Source: Arthrobacter sp. ok362 (GTDB lineage: Bacteria; Actinomycetota; Actinomycetes; Actinomycetales; Micrococcaceae). From it: 64,000 nt of DNA. The DNA is taken from the NCBI RefSeq assembly GCF_900102785.1, contig NZ_FNGC01000002.1, forward strand, positions 1 through 64,000. Direction: 5' to 3'. A program made the position numbers and the translations under genes. Each line of letters begins with the position of its first letter. Within the stretch, counting starts at the first letter, position 1. The notes beneath the pieces were generated by a model that saw only the letters and a list, made by a program, of their open reading frames with translations, did not search any database and was not told the origin of the DNA. Positions 35,215-43,755 of this stretch are shown in pieces.

Positions 35215-36756
35215 TCAACGGAGGACGGTCAGACTCGCGAGAGTGCCGCCGTCGCCTTCGGCCAGCAGTCCGACGGCGGTGCCGGAGGACGTGGGAAAGA
35301 CCAGATCGGTGATGGTGACCAGGCCGTCCTGCGCGAAGACCTCGACGGAGCATCGGTCCAGGAAGACCCGGAGCTTTAGCCGGCCGTCCTGCAAGGACAC
35401 GGCAACGCGCTCCACCGACGGGAATGCCTCGTGGAACCCGACGTTGCCGGATTCGGTCCTGTCCAGGCTGAGCTCCGCCGTGAGGCAGTTGTATGCCAGG
35501 ACAGTGCGCGCCCCGGCTCCGGGTCCGGACCTGGTGCCGGATTCCCCGCCCGTTTCGCTGCAGGCCCGGAGCACCAGACCTACGCTGCCGGCGGCGCCGG
35601 GCTCGAAGTCCGCATCGATTCGCAGCACATTACCGCAGGCCTCGGCTGGAAGCCACGTCACTCCGTCCGCCAACGGCTGCCGGTCCAGCGCGAACACCTC
35701 GGTACCGTGGCTGTGGAACGGGTCCACCGCCTCCTGCACCAGCACCGGGCGCCCGCCGCGGGACACCAGCCTGACCTCACGGACCAGGGACATCGCGCTG
35801 CGCCAGCCGTTTGAGGGTGTTGAGGCGGCGTACTGCCAGTTGTTCATCCAGCCGATCATGAGCCGCCGTCCGTCCGGGACGTTGCTGAAGGACACGGCCG
35901 CGTAGTAGTCCCGGCCCCAGTCGAGCCACCCGTAGTCGGCCATCCGGCTGTCGTCGGCCTGCACGCCGTCGGTGACGGTGGTTTCGGAACGGAACGTCAC
36001 GCCGTCGAAAGTTCCGATGAAGTACTGGCCGCCCGAGCCGCCGGCGATAGCGCCCGGGCTAAGGTTTACCACCATGACCCACCGGGTGTCTGAGGCATCG
36101 CCGTCCACCGGCAGTTCGAACAGGTCCGGGCACTCCCACACCCCTCCCGTGGCGTTCGCGGGGCCGAATGTACTCAGATGCTCCCAGGACAACAGGTCCG
36201 CCGACTTGTAGAGAACCACCTCGTGGTTCAGTGCCTCGACGGCGACCATCACCCAGTAGCTGCCGGCGTCGCCGTCGTACCAAAAGACCTTGGGGTCACG
36301 GAAGTCGGGGGAGGCCCGGTCAAGCACCGGGTTCCCGGCGTACTTGGTCCAGGTGGCGCCGTCGTCCGTGCTGTAGGCGAGGGACTGTGCCTGCCGTTCC
36401 GCGAGCGGCGACGCGGGCGAATACGCGCTGGTGTAGATGGCCACCAGCGGAGGCACTCCACGGACGCCGAACCCGCTGGTGTTATGGACATCGACCACTG
36501 CGGAGCCGGAAAAGATGGCCTCCTGCTCATCGCACGGGATGGCCACGGGCTGTTCTTCCCAGTGCTGCAGGTCTGTCGATGTGGCGTGGCCCCAGGACAT
36601 GTTGCCCCACTCAACGCCGTGCGGGTTGTGCTGGTAGAAGAGGTGGTAGATGCCGTTGGAGTAGACCAGTCCGTTGGGGTCGTTGAGCCAGTTGCGCTCC
36701 GCAGAGTAGTGCCACTTTGGCCGGTACTGGCAGTCGAGCTCGGTGATTGCTTTCAT
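35215..36756 (-). CDS. glycoside hydrolase family 32 (beta-fructosidase / sucrase)
   Basis: A 513-residue GH32 enzyme that cleaves beta-fructosides such as sucrose, levan or inulin oligomers with retention. The nucleophile is D26 in WLNDPNG, the transition-state Asp D154 in FRDPK, and the acid/base E208 in the WECPDLF version of the EC motif. The five-bladed propeller is followed by a beta-sandwich from about 360 on. No signal peptide, so it acts inside the cell on imported sugars. Last gene of the ABC importer operon, 36 bases after the permease. Confidence 0.93.
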   Translation of the reverse strand: MKAITELDCQYRPKWHYSAERNWLNDPNGLVYSNGIYHLFYQHNPHGVEWGNMSWGHATSTDLQHWEEQPVAIPCDEQEAIFSGSAVVDVHNTSGFGVRGVPPLVAIYTSAYSPASPLAERQAQSLAYSTDDGATWTKYAGNPVLDRASPDFRDPKVFWYDGDAGSYWVMVAVEALNHEVVLYKSADLLSWEHLSTFGPANATGGVWECPDLFELPVDGDASDTRWVMVVNLSPGAIAGGSGGQYFIGTFDGVTFRSETTVTDGVQADDSRMADYGWLDWGRDYYAAVSFSNVPDGRRLMIGWMNNWQYAASTPSNGWRSAMSLVREVRLVSRGGRPVLVQEAVDPFHSHGTEVFALDRQPLADGVTWLPAEACGNVLRIDADFEPGAAGSVGLVLRACSETGGESGTRSGPGAGARTVLAYNCLTAELSLDRTESGNVGFHEAFPSVERVAVSLQDGRLKLRVFLDRCSVEVFAQDGLVTITDLVFPTSSGTAVGLLAEGDGGTLASLTVLR

Positions 36757-36792
36757 GAGGGTGTTTTGCAGGCTTTCGCGTGAGGAGGTAGG

Positions 36793-37680
36793 TCAGCCCT
36801 TGACGCCGCTGGAGGCGATGCTGTTGATGAAGGAACGCTGGAACGCGATGAACAGGACCACCACGGGAATGGTGATGAGGGACGCGTAGGCCATCACCTC
36901 GCCCCAGGAGACGTTGAGCTGGAAGAAGTACTGGATGCCGATCATCACCGGACGGAGCTCCTCGGACTGGACCACCATGAGCGGCCACAGGTAGGAATTC
37001 CAGGCGGGCAGGAAGGTCAGAATGGCAACGGTGGCGGTGGCCGGCCCCGCGAGGGGCATGACCACCTTGCGGTAGATGGTGAACCAGCCGGCGCCGTCGA
37101 TCCGGGCGGCCTCATCCAGTTCCTTCGGGATGGACTCGAAGTACTGGTGGTACAGGTAGATGGAGAACGCGTTGGCGATGAAGGGGATGATCTGGACCTG
37201 GTAGGTGTCCAGCCAGCCCTTCGAGATCTCGAGGCTGAACCCGTTGAGCTCAAAGTACGGCAGCTGGTTGACCCACCACACCAGCGGCAGCGCCAGCGTC
37301 TGGAAGGGCACGATGAGGGTGGCGAGGATCGCTGTGAACACCACGCGCTTGCCGCGAATCTCCATGCGGGACAAGGCAAACGCGCAGAGGCTGTTGATGA
37401 AGATGCCGAGCACCACCGTTACCGCAGAAATGCCGATGGAGTTGATCAGGAAGCGGGCGGCCGGAACCCGTTCGAACACGGCTGCGTAGTTGTCCAGAGA
37501 AATGTTTCCGATCGGCAGGAACGCTGCCACGGAGGACATGTCGCCGAAGATCTGCTGGTCCGGCTTGAGGGAGGACACCATCATGAACACGATGGGGAAG
37601 GCGGCGACGGCAGCGAACAGGATGCGTACGGCCATGGCCGCTGCACTGCTGAGACTGGTGGAATTGAGTGTCTGTTTCAC
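36793..37680 (-). CDS. carbohydrate ABC transporter permease (MalG type)
   Basis: A 295-residue inner-membrane permease with about six helices. The EAA loop reads ESIPKELDEAARIDGAGWFTIYRKVVMPLAGP. The start is a GTG one base after the upstream permease stop. No ATPase gene is in the operon, so a shared sugar ATPase such as an MsiK-type protein encoded elsewhere probably drives it. Confidence 0.93.
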   Translation of the reverse strand: MKQTLNSTSLSSAAAMAVRILFAAVAAFPIVFMMVSSLKPDQQIFGDMSSVAAFLPIGNISLDNYAAVFERVPAARFLINSIGISAVTVVLGIFINSLCAFALSRMEIRGKRVVFTAILATLIVPFQTLALPLVWWVNQLPYFELNGFSLEISKGWLDTYQVQIIPFIANAFSIYLYHQYFESIPKELDEAARIDGAGWFTIYRKVVMPLAGPATATVAILTFLPAWNSYLWPLMVVQSEELRPVMIGIQYFFQLNVSWGEVMAYASLITIPVVVLFIAFQRSFINSIASSGVKG

Positions 37681-37681
37681 G

Positions 37682-38641
37682 TCAGTCCTTCTCTCGGGTC
37701 AGGTAGCGCTGCACTGCGGAGATCAGCAACACGAGCACGAAGAACACGAGCGAGATGGCCGAGGCGTAGGAGGTTTCCTGCTGCTTGAAGCCGGAGCGCA
37801 CCGCCTCGTAGATGATGGTGGTGGTGGAATCGAGGGGCCCGCCCTGGGTCATGACGCTGACTTGGTCGAAGAGCCCGAGCGCCTGGATGGTGATCGTCAC
37901 CAAGACCAGGGTGCGGGTGTGGGTGAGGCCGGGCCAGGTCACGTAGCGGAACTGGTGCCAGCGGCTGGCCCCGTCGAGTTGGGCGGCCTCGTAGAGTTCG
38001 CCCGAGATGCTTTGCAGGCCTGCGAGCCAGATGATCATGTGGAATCCTGCGGCCTGCCAGATGGACAGGGCGATGATGGCCGGCATGGCGGTGGCGGGAT
38101 CGTTGAGCCAGTCCGGGCCGCTGATGAGGCCGAAACTGGCCGCCGACAGCAACTCATTGATCAGGCCGTCCTTGCGGTACATGAACAGCCACAGCAGGGA
38201 CACCACCACCATGGACGTCACCACGGGAAGGAAGTAGATGGTGCGGAAGAAGTTCACGCCGCGGAACTTCTTGTTGATCAGCAGGGCCATCGCCAGGGCG
38301 AGTCCGGACTGGACGGGCACCACCACGACGGCGAAGTAGCTGACATTCAGCAGCGAGCGCCAGAACACGGGATCCGCGAAGAGCCGCGCGAAGTTGTCCG
38401 TGCCAACAAACTCGACGGGCCGCGGGGAAACAAGCCTGGCGTTCGTAAATGCCAGGCCGAAGCCCAGGATCGCCGGGAGGAAGACGAAGGCGAGCAGGAG
38501 GACCGCGGCCGGGGCGATCATGCCCCACCCGCTGATCTGTTCGCGCAGGTGGCGCGGCCGGCGGCGCGGCTTGCTGGGCGGTGCGGCCGGGGCCGGATCC
38601 GCCAGACGGCGGCCGGGGGAGGGGAGCTGGGTGGTTGTCAT
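37682..38641 (-). CDS. carbohydrate ABC transporter permease (MalF type)
   Basis: A 319-residue membrane subunit with about six helices after an Arg/Pro-rich cytoplasmic start. Its EAA loop is SGELYEAAQLDGASRWHQFRYVTWPGL. With the next gene it would form the heterodimeric channel for a fructose-containing sugar, judged by the GH32 gene in the operon. Confidence 0.93.
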   Translation of the reverse strand: MTTTQLPSPGRRLADPAPAAPPSKPRRRPRHLREQISGWGMIAPAAVLLLAFVFLPAILGFGLAFTNARLVSPRPVEFVGTDNFARLFADPVFWRSLLNVSYFAVVVVPVQSGLALAMALLINKKFRGVNFFRTIYFLPVVTSMVVVSLLWLFMYRKDGLINELLSAASFGLISGPDWLNDPATAMPAIIALSIWQAAGFHMIIWLAGLQSISGELYEAAQLDGASRWHQFRYVTWPGLTHTRTLVLVTITIQALGLFDQVSVMTQGGPLDSTTTIIYEAVRSGFKQQETSYASAISLVFFVLVLLISAVQRYLTREKD

Positions 38642-38670
38642 GGGTTTCTCCGTCGACAGTCAGGGCCGGA

Positions 38671-38712
38671 GGTACGACGACGGCGGCGGTTGCGCACCGC
38701 CGTCGTCGTACC
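38671..38712 (-). terminator. intercistronic hairpin between binding-protein and permease genes
   Basis: GGTACGACGACGGCGG (38671-38686) pairs perfectly with 38697-38712 around a 10-base loop. It follows the binding-protein stop by 13 bases on the transcribed strand. The inner ACGACGGCGG is also part of the repeated hairpin at 643 and 31355. It probably protects the binding-protein mRNA. Confidence 0.65.
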
Positions 38713-38725
38713 GTTCGGCAGCTGG

Positions 38726-40021
38726 CTAGTTCTTGTAGCCGCCGTTGGACTTGATATTGGCGTCGATGGCCTTGACCGACTTGTCCAGCGCCGTCTTGGG
38801 GTCGGCGCCGGCGAGGATGTCCTGAACCGCCTTGCCGTATTCGGTGGCGATGAAGGGATAGGCCGGGGTTTCGGGACGCATCACCGCGTAGTTGCGGGAA
38901 AGTTCCATGAAGATCCGGTTCGTGCCGCCCTTGGCATATTCGGGGAGGAGCGCGGCGGCTTCGTCGGTGGCCGGGATGGTGCCCGTCGCCTTCGCCACCG
39001 CGGCCAGGTTTTCCGGCTTCAGTGAGTAAGAGAGGTAGTCCATGGCTGCCGCGGAGTTGTTGCAGCCGCTGGTCACGCCCCACTGCCAGGAGGCGCCGCC
39101 GATCTTGGGGCCGGTCCCGAGGTCCACGGACGGCATGACCACGAGGTCCTTACCTACCGCTGCGCGTGCCTTGTCCGCGGCCCAGGAGCCGGTGTAGAGA
39201 AGGCCGCTCTTGTTGTTGAGGAAGTCCTGGGTGGAGTCCTTGCCGCTCTTCTTGGCCATGAAGCCCTGGTCGGCAAGGCCGCGGAACCACTGCGCCCATT
39301 CGATGGCTTTGTCGCCATTGAGGACGCCGTCTGCCGACTGGAACCCGTCGCGGTTGATCAGGTCCCCACCGAAGGACTGCAGGAACGGAGAGTAGGCGTA
39401 GGGCAGCCATTCGCCGGTTCCGGCGGTACCCATGTCCAGCGGGTATTCCCACTTGCCCAGGGCCTTGAGCTTGGTCAGCGCGTCCTGGAACTCGTCCTTG
39501 GTCCACGGCTTCTCGACCGTGGCGACGCGGACACCGGCTGCCTTGAGGTCGGAGGCGCGTGCGAGCATCGCCAGTGCGACGTCATAGGTGCCTACGGCGT
39601 AGGTCTCGCCCTCCCATTTGGCCACCGTGCTCGGCAGATTCTTGGAAACGTCCGCGTCGAGCTTCAGGGGTGTCAGGTACTTCGCCCAGGCCCAGTTGGG
39701 AACGTTGGGGCCATCGATGTCAACAATGCAGGGGAGCTTCCCGGAGGCCGCGGCCGAGACCACGGAGTCGTTGTAGGAGTCCTGCGGGAACGCCTGGACC
39801 TTGATCTTGGCCTTGGCGCCGGCGCTCTTGTTGTAGGAATCGACGATGTTTTCAACCGCCTTGAGTTCTTCGGCGTTGCCCGCATTGTGGGTCCACATGG
39901 TGATCTCATTGGAGCCCACGGACGGGGCAGAGGCGCTGCCCTTGCCGCAGGCGCCCAAGGAGCCCACAAGTGCCGCCGCAGCTACACTGGTGGCGAGGAT
40001 CCGGGTGAATCGCTTGTTCAT
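38726..40021 (-). CDS. ABC transporter extracellular sugar-binding lipoprotein
   Basis: A 431-residue family 1 solute-binding protein. The signal segment ILATSVAAAALVGSLGACGK ends in a lipobox (LGAC). ATG 40021 is preferred over a TTG three codons earlier. The MWTHNAGNAEELKAVENIVDSYN start of the mature part and the GLLYTGSWAADKARAAVG segment are typical of sugar binders. Together with the two permeases and GH32 it is likely specific for sucrose or fructo-oligosaccharides. Confidence 0.92.
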   Translation of the reverse strand: MNKRFTRILATSVAAAALVGSLGACGKGSASAPSVGSNEITMWTHNAGNAEELKAVENIVDSYNKSAGAKAKIKVQAFPQDSYNDSVVSAAASGKLPCIVDIDGPNVPNWAWAKYLTPLKLDADVSKNLPSTVAKWEGETYAVGTYDVALAMLARASDLKAAGVRVATVEKPWTKDEFQDALTKLKALGKWEYPLDMGTAGTGEWLPYAYSPFLQSFGGDLINRDGFQSADGVLNGDKAIEWAQWFRGLADQGFMAKKSGKDSTQDFLNNKSGLLYTGSWAADKARAAVGKDLVVMPSVDLGTGPKIGGASWQWGVTSGCNNSAAAMDYLSYSLKPENLAAVAKATGTIPATDEAAALLPEYAKGGTNRIFMELSRNYAVMRPETPAYPFIATEYGKAVQDILAGADPKTALDKSVKAIDANIKSNGGYKN

Positions 40022-40182
40022 GATGGTCAATCTTTCTGCTGAATTTGGGCGTGGGAGATTGCCCCGGGTCCTTCGGGACGCGGCCGGTGCAACGGCTGCG
40101 TCCCTTCTTTTGAGGCCCCCGGGCAGTGGAACAGTGAAGCGGTGGAACGCTGTGGTGATGCCGGATTGCTGCCGGCAATCGG

Positions 40183-41193
40183 CTAACTTGGCGGCGGGCC
40201 GAGGGACCCCCGCTCAATCAGGGGGCAGTCCAGTTGCGTCTGGACTGCGGGTACGCCGGGATTTTCGATGTCGTCCAGGATTCGGTGGACCGCCCAGCTG
40301 CCCATTTCGTAGTGGGGAAGGGCGACGGTGGTGAGCCCCGGCCATAGGGCGTCCGCGATGATTTCGAGATTGTCGATCCCCACAATGGACACGTCCTCCG
40401 GAATGCGCAGCCCCAATGCGGTGGCCGCCTGGTAGGCACCCATGGCAACCCTGTCACTGAAGCAGAACAGGGCTGTGGGGCGGTCGGGCTGACCGAGCAG
40501 GCCCAGCGCGGCCTCGCGGCCTCCCGCGGTTTCGGGCTGGCCGATCACGAGGTGGCGCGGGTCGTGCTTCAGGCCATGCCGCCGGAGAGCGTTGAGGAAG
40601 CCCTCCCTGCGGCCGTGTGTGGCGGGGATGTCGTCGATGTTGTTGATCATCCCGATCCGGGTGTGGCCCGCCTGGATGATTGCTTCAACGGCCGTCTCGG
40701 CGGCGCCCACCTCGTCGGGGATAACCGAGGAAATGGACTTGTCGTCAGTGACGGAATCCAGCAGCACGGTGGGGAGGCCCTCCAGTTCCGCGGGGACCTG
40801 CACGCTTTGGTGGTACATCCTGGCGTAGACCACCCCGTCCACCTGGTGCTGCCGCAGCATGTTGATTTCACGGTTTTCCAGCTCGCTGTCCAGGCCGGAG
40901 TTGACCACCATCACCACGTAGCCGCGGTCGTAGGCGGCGTCCTGCGCCCCGCGGATCATGGCTCCGGCATAGGGGGTGGTGGTGATTTCGTCACTGACCA
41001 GGCCAAGGATCTGGGAGCGCTGGTTGCGCAGTCCGCTGGCCATCTTGTTCGGGGCGTACCCAAGATCCCTGGCCACGTCCCGGACGTGTTGCTGGGTTGC
41101 TGCCTTCACCCGGAAGCTCGTGGCCTCGTTGAGGGCGTGCGACACCGTGGTGACGGAGACCCCGGCGGCCTTGGCCACGTCGCGTATTCCCAC
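40183..41193 (-). CDS. LacI family transcriptional regulator
   Basis: A 336-residue repressor. The GTG at 41193 starts the canonical VGIRDVAKAAGVSVTTVSHALN DNA-binding helix pair; the open frame upstream runs through the operators and is unlikely to be translated. A hinge (APNKMASGLRNQRS) and a periplasmic-binding-type sensor domain follow. Two operators lie immediately upstream. The downstream gap to the binding-protein gene is 161 bases without an operator, so regulator and sugar operon may share one transcript. Confidence 0.9.
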   Translation of the reverse strand: MGIRDVAKAAGVSVTTVSHALNEATSFRVKAATQQHVRDVARDLGYAPNKMASGLRNQRSQILGLVSDEITTTPYAGAMIRGAQDAAYDRGYVVMVVNSGLDSELENREINMLRQHQVDGVVYARMYHQSVQVPAELEGLPTVLLDSVTDDKSISSVIPDEVGAAETAVEAIIQAGHTRIGMINNIDDIPATHGRREGFLNALRRHGLKHDPRHLVIGQPETAGGREAALGLLGQPDRPTALFCFSDRVAMGAYQAATALGLRIPEDVSIVGIDNLEIIADALWPGLTTVALPHYEMGSWAVHRILDDIENPGVPAVQTQLDCPLIERGSLGPPPS

Positions 41194-41218
41194 TCTTGTC
41201 GTTATTGACTTCCCTTTG

Positions 41219-41265
41219 CAAAACGTTTTGTATCTGGTGTGAGACACGTTACACAAAACGTTTTG
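41219..41265. promoter_or_regulatory. paired LacI operators
   Basis: The perfect palindrome CAAAACGTTTTG occurs at 41219-41230 and 41254-41265, 35 bases centre to centre. This is a typical LacI-family site with the central CG. It lies just ahead of the lacI-type gene and suggests autoregulation, and control of the whole fructoside operon if they are cotranscribed. Confidence 0.88.
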
Positions 41266-41610
41266 CAGTTGTCAACGGGACTTCTCGGCTGCGGCGCCTC
41301 GCTACGCCGCAACTCGAACACCGGAGAACCTCGCGGGACCGCCATGGGATCCACCGACCAGGAGATCGTCCACGACTCGGGCCGCCCGTCCGCGGTGCTG
41401 CTGCTAACGGGCCAATATAGCCCCGCCCAACGCGCTGGCCGCGAGGGTCCGCCGTCCCCGATCCGGCGCCACTATCGCCCCGTCGGCGAGGACGCAGCGC
41501 GCTCGCCCGTCTTCTCCGGCGGCCCGGGCTTCAGCTTTCTCTTCCGATCGATGGCCACTGGGACTCCTGCAAATGATCAGGTGTTGCGACGATCGTTAGA
41601 ATCCACCCGG
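41266..41610. other. intergenic stretch at the edge of the low-GC island
   Basis: 345 bases between the LacI operators and the SARP-type gene. A short open frame (41344-41625, plus) has no recognisable domain and looks like degraded coding DNA. GC content falls visibly from about 41530 on, marking the island boundary. I see no direct repeat or tRNA end. Confidence 0.4.
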
Positions 41611-42390
41611 CTAAAAGTCCCCTAAGTGGGGCCAATTCACTGTGCCATACCCACCTGGGCTGCTGGCGAGTTCTATGGGTGACCTTGGGACATTCTGGAT
41701 CGCCGCGATCAACCTCGTTAACTGCGTTGAGGGCTGTACGCCGCATTCAAGCCGCAGCCTTGATCTATAGCTTTTGAAGTCCTTGATCGCGGCCGCGACG
41801 TTCCCGGAAGCCAGGAATGCTTCGATCAGCAAACGGTGCGATTTCTCACGGAGCGGCTCAATCGAGACTGCAGACGCTGAGGCGGTCACTGCCTGTTCGA
41901 AATCACCGTTTGCCATGAACTGCCTTGCCAAAGCATCGAGCGCCGACAAACGGATCTGGCCGAGGTGTTCCTGTTGGAATAGGAGCCAATCCTCGTACCA
42001 TCCCGGGAGCAACTCCGCACGCTTCAGTTGCTCAAGGAGTTCAAGGGGGCGGGACGAATCGCCATTCAACAGGGTCTTCACAGAGCACTGAAGGTTTCGA
42101 ATGTCCACCTCCACTCCGGAAGATATATCAAGAATTCCATGAGTGTCCGTCAATAAGTTCGGCAACTCGTGCGAGACATACCAGAGCGTGGCTCTCAGGT
42201 TACCGGACGCGCGAGTATCAGTGTTGCCAGGCCACAGCAGGCCGGCCAAAGCGACCCGAGGCCGCGGTCCCATCAGCGCAAGCGCCGCGATGAGGCGCTG
42301 CTGTCTCGGCGCGACATGCACCGGCTCACCTTTGGCGAACAGGCGCCAGGCTCCGAGCAGTTCCAGCGACCATTCGCTTTCACTCAACAT
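41611..42390 (-). CDS. SARP/BTAD-type transcriptional regulator
   Basis: A 259-residue regulator. Residues about 5-95 form an OmpR-like winged helix (LELLGAWRLF, RQQRLIAALALMGPRPRVALAGLLWPG, LRATLWYVSHEL), and about 100-245 a helical bacterial transcriptional activator domain ending in YRSRLRLECGVQPSTQL. ATG 42390 follows GGAGG at 5 bases. SARPs activate clusters from repeated heptamers near -35. No AAA/STAND or TPR part is attached. It is the downstream neighbour of the caspase cluster, same strand, 531 bases away, with similar base composition. Confidence 0.85.
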   Translation of the reverse strand: MLSESEWSLELLGAWRLFAKGEPVHVAPRQQRLIAALALMGPRPRVALAGLLWPGNTDTRASGNLRATLWYVSHELPNLLTDTHGILDISSGVEVDIRNLQCSVKTLLNGDSSRPLELLEQLKRAELLPGWYEDWLLFQQEHLGQIRLSALDALARQFMANGDFEQAVTASASAVSIEPLREKSHRLLIEAFLASGNVAAAIKDFKSYRSRLRLECGVQPSTQLTRLIAAIQNVPRSPIELASSPGGYGTVNWPHLGDF

Positions 42391-42921
42391 GCTCACCTCC
42401 GTCCCCCTGGACTGAGCGGTGGTTTAGCCACTGTCCCTGCGACACAACACAGACTATGGCGAACGACTATAACCTGATCAAGCCTTCAAAGCCTCGGTTA
42501 CTCGAAACGACTGTCGGATCGTCCACAGGGCTGACACCATGATCGTGCCGTGCGCATGACCCTCGACCGGTTGTCTTACACCGACGAACCGGACCCTGAC
42601 CTGCTCCAGGTCAGGGACGCGGAAAAAGCCGCTGCCCTTGAAGCGGGCGCCACCTTCATCGACCACTGGATCGCCGGGCGCACCGAAGAGCTTCTCGGCC
42701 CGGACGGGGACCACCCGACCTGGCAGGTCAGCGCTTCCTCAAGGAGCAGATGGACTGCTCGGTAATTCGCGCAGTGACCCTTTATCCGGGCTAAAAGCGC
42801 CGCCTAATTGTGGCTCCAATTTTCGGCGTGCAGTTCAGACGCGCGTACCTCCGCCCTTTAGGCATGCCGATCATTCCTCGGTGTCGTCGCTCTCAGGGAT
42901 TTGACCGCGTGAACCCTGCAA
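42391..42921. other. intergenic stretch with one doubtful ORF
   Basis: 531 bases between the SARP gene and the 103-residue protein. The only candidate is 42556-42765 (plus, 69 aa; EPDPDLLQVRDAEKAAALEAGATFIDHW), whose high GC contrasts with its surroundings. It reads like the fragment of a chromosomal gene and has no ribosome site. The rest shows no promoter or repeat I can support. Confidence 0.3.
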
Positions 42922-43233
42922 TCAGTCTAAATACCATTGGAAGCTCGTGCCCACCGAGATTGCCCCGCTGTGATGCCCGAACAGTCCGTCGTCAGCAGCC
43001 TGAGTGAAAACCTGGAAAACAATAGCATTCGCTTCTATGACCAAATTGTGGACATAGGCCTGCCCGCGAGAAACCGTGTAAGACTGATTGACGGTCGGCG
43101 GTATGATCTGAGCTCCCGCCGGTGCCCCAAATTCTTGAGGCGTAAACACGATGTTCGTGTCCGTGTCCGTCCTTACCCCGGAATTGTCTTGGTTGTAAAC
43201 AATTGGGCCAACCAGCCCGGATTGGTATGCCAT
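42922..43233 (-). CDS. hypothetical protein of the caspase cluster, 103 aa
   Basis: Unrecognised. A very good AAGGAGG site precedes the ATG. The protein is beta-rich and polar, with Gly/Thr/Asn-rich loops (VYNQDNSGVRTDTDTNIVFTPQ) and aromatic strands at the end (GTSFQWYLD). No signal peptide, membrane helix or Cys. It could be a compact beta-sandwich, perhaps a binding or substrate protein of the adjacent protease. Base composition is lower in GC than the chromosome around it. Confidence 0.65.
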   Translation of the reverse strand: MAYQSGLVGPIVYNQDNSGVRTDTDTNIVFTPQEFGAPAGAQIIPPTVNQSYTVSRGQAYVHNLVIEANAIVFQVFTQAADDGLFGHHSGAISVGTSFQWYLD

Positions 43234-43404
43234 GAGAGCCTCCTTGTAGGGGGACTAAAGTTTGAAAGAAAGTCGGTGTCGCATGGACGGACGATCGCGT
43301 AGCTCCTCCGCCGAATTGTGTAGCGATCCAACGAGTGGCTTCAGTACCTGGCACGAGAAACGAAAACCGGACCGTCAACTTTTGCTGTCGACGCGCCCAG
43401 ACGA

Positions 43405-43752
43405 TTATTCGTCCACGAACTCAAAGCGCGGATCGCCCTGGCTCATAATGAGGACTTTTTCTCCGGAGGCGCCTTGAACGCGCTGGACATCGGCAAATAT
43501 TGGCTTCATCGGGTCGAAGTTAGGCAGATCTTCAGCCTTGCCTGGTTCGAGCTTGGTCAGGCCGTTGCTGATCTCTTCTACTGCGTTCTGCAGCCAAGCC
43601 AGCCACTCCGGTTTTAGCCCACTCTTGGAAAACATGGGCCAGTACTGCTCTCTGATCTCCCCCGCCGAGAAAGAACTCAGATCTGGAAGCGCCAACACGG
43701 CCAAATCTTGCGCGATTTTCAGTGGAATCGGGCCTGGCTGCAGAATCTCCAC
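43405..43752 (-). CDS. hypothetical protein of the caspase cluster, 115 aa
   Basis: Unrecognised. Starts with GTG one or two bases after the stop of the 204-residue protein and lacks its own ribosome site, so it is probably translated by coupling. It is mainly helical and acidic (PEWLAWLQNAVEEISNGLTKLEPGKAEDLPNF) and ends in a strand-like EKVLIMSQGDPRFEFVDE. A W-L-x-x-W pattern near the middle resembles NWLSDLGDWTVHSL of the upstream protein, suggesting that the two interact or are related. Confidence 0.65.
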   Translation of the reverse strand: MEILQPGPIPLKIAQDLAVLALPDLSSFSAGEIREQYWPMFSKSGLKPEWLAWLQNAVEEISNGLTKLEPGKAEDLPNFDPMKPIFADVQRVQGASGEKVLIMSQGDPRFEFVDE

Positions 43753-43755
43753 GGT

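Noticed and set aside
37490..39025. Long plus-strand open frame opposite the sugar ABC permease and binding-protein genes
   Set aside because: Composition is that of an antisense frame, and the minus strand carries three well-recognised genes here.
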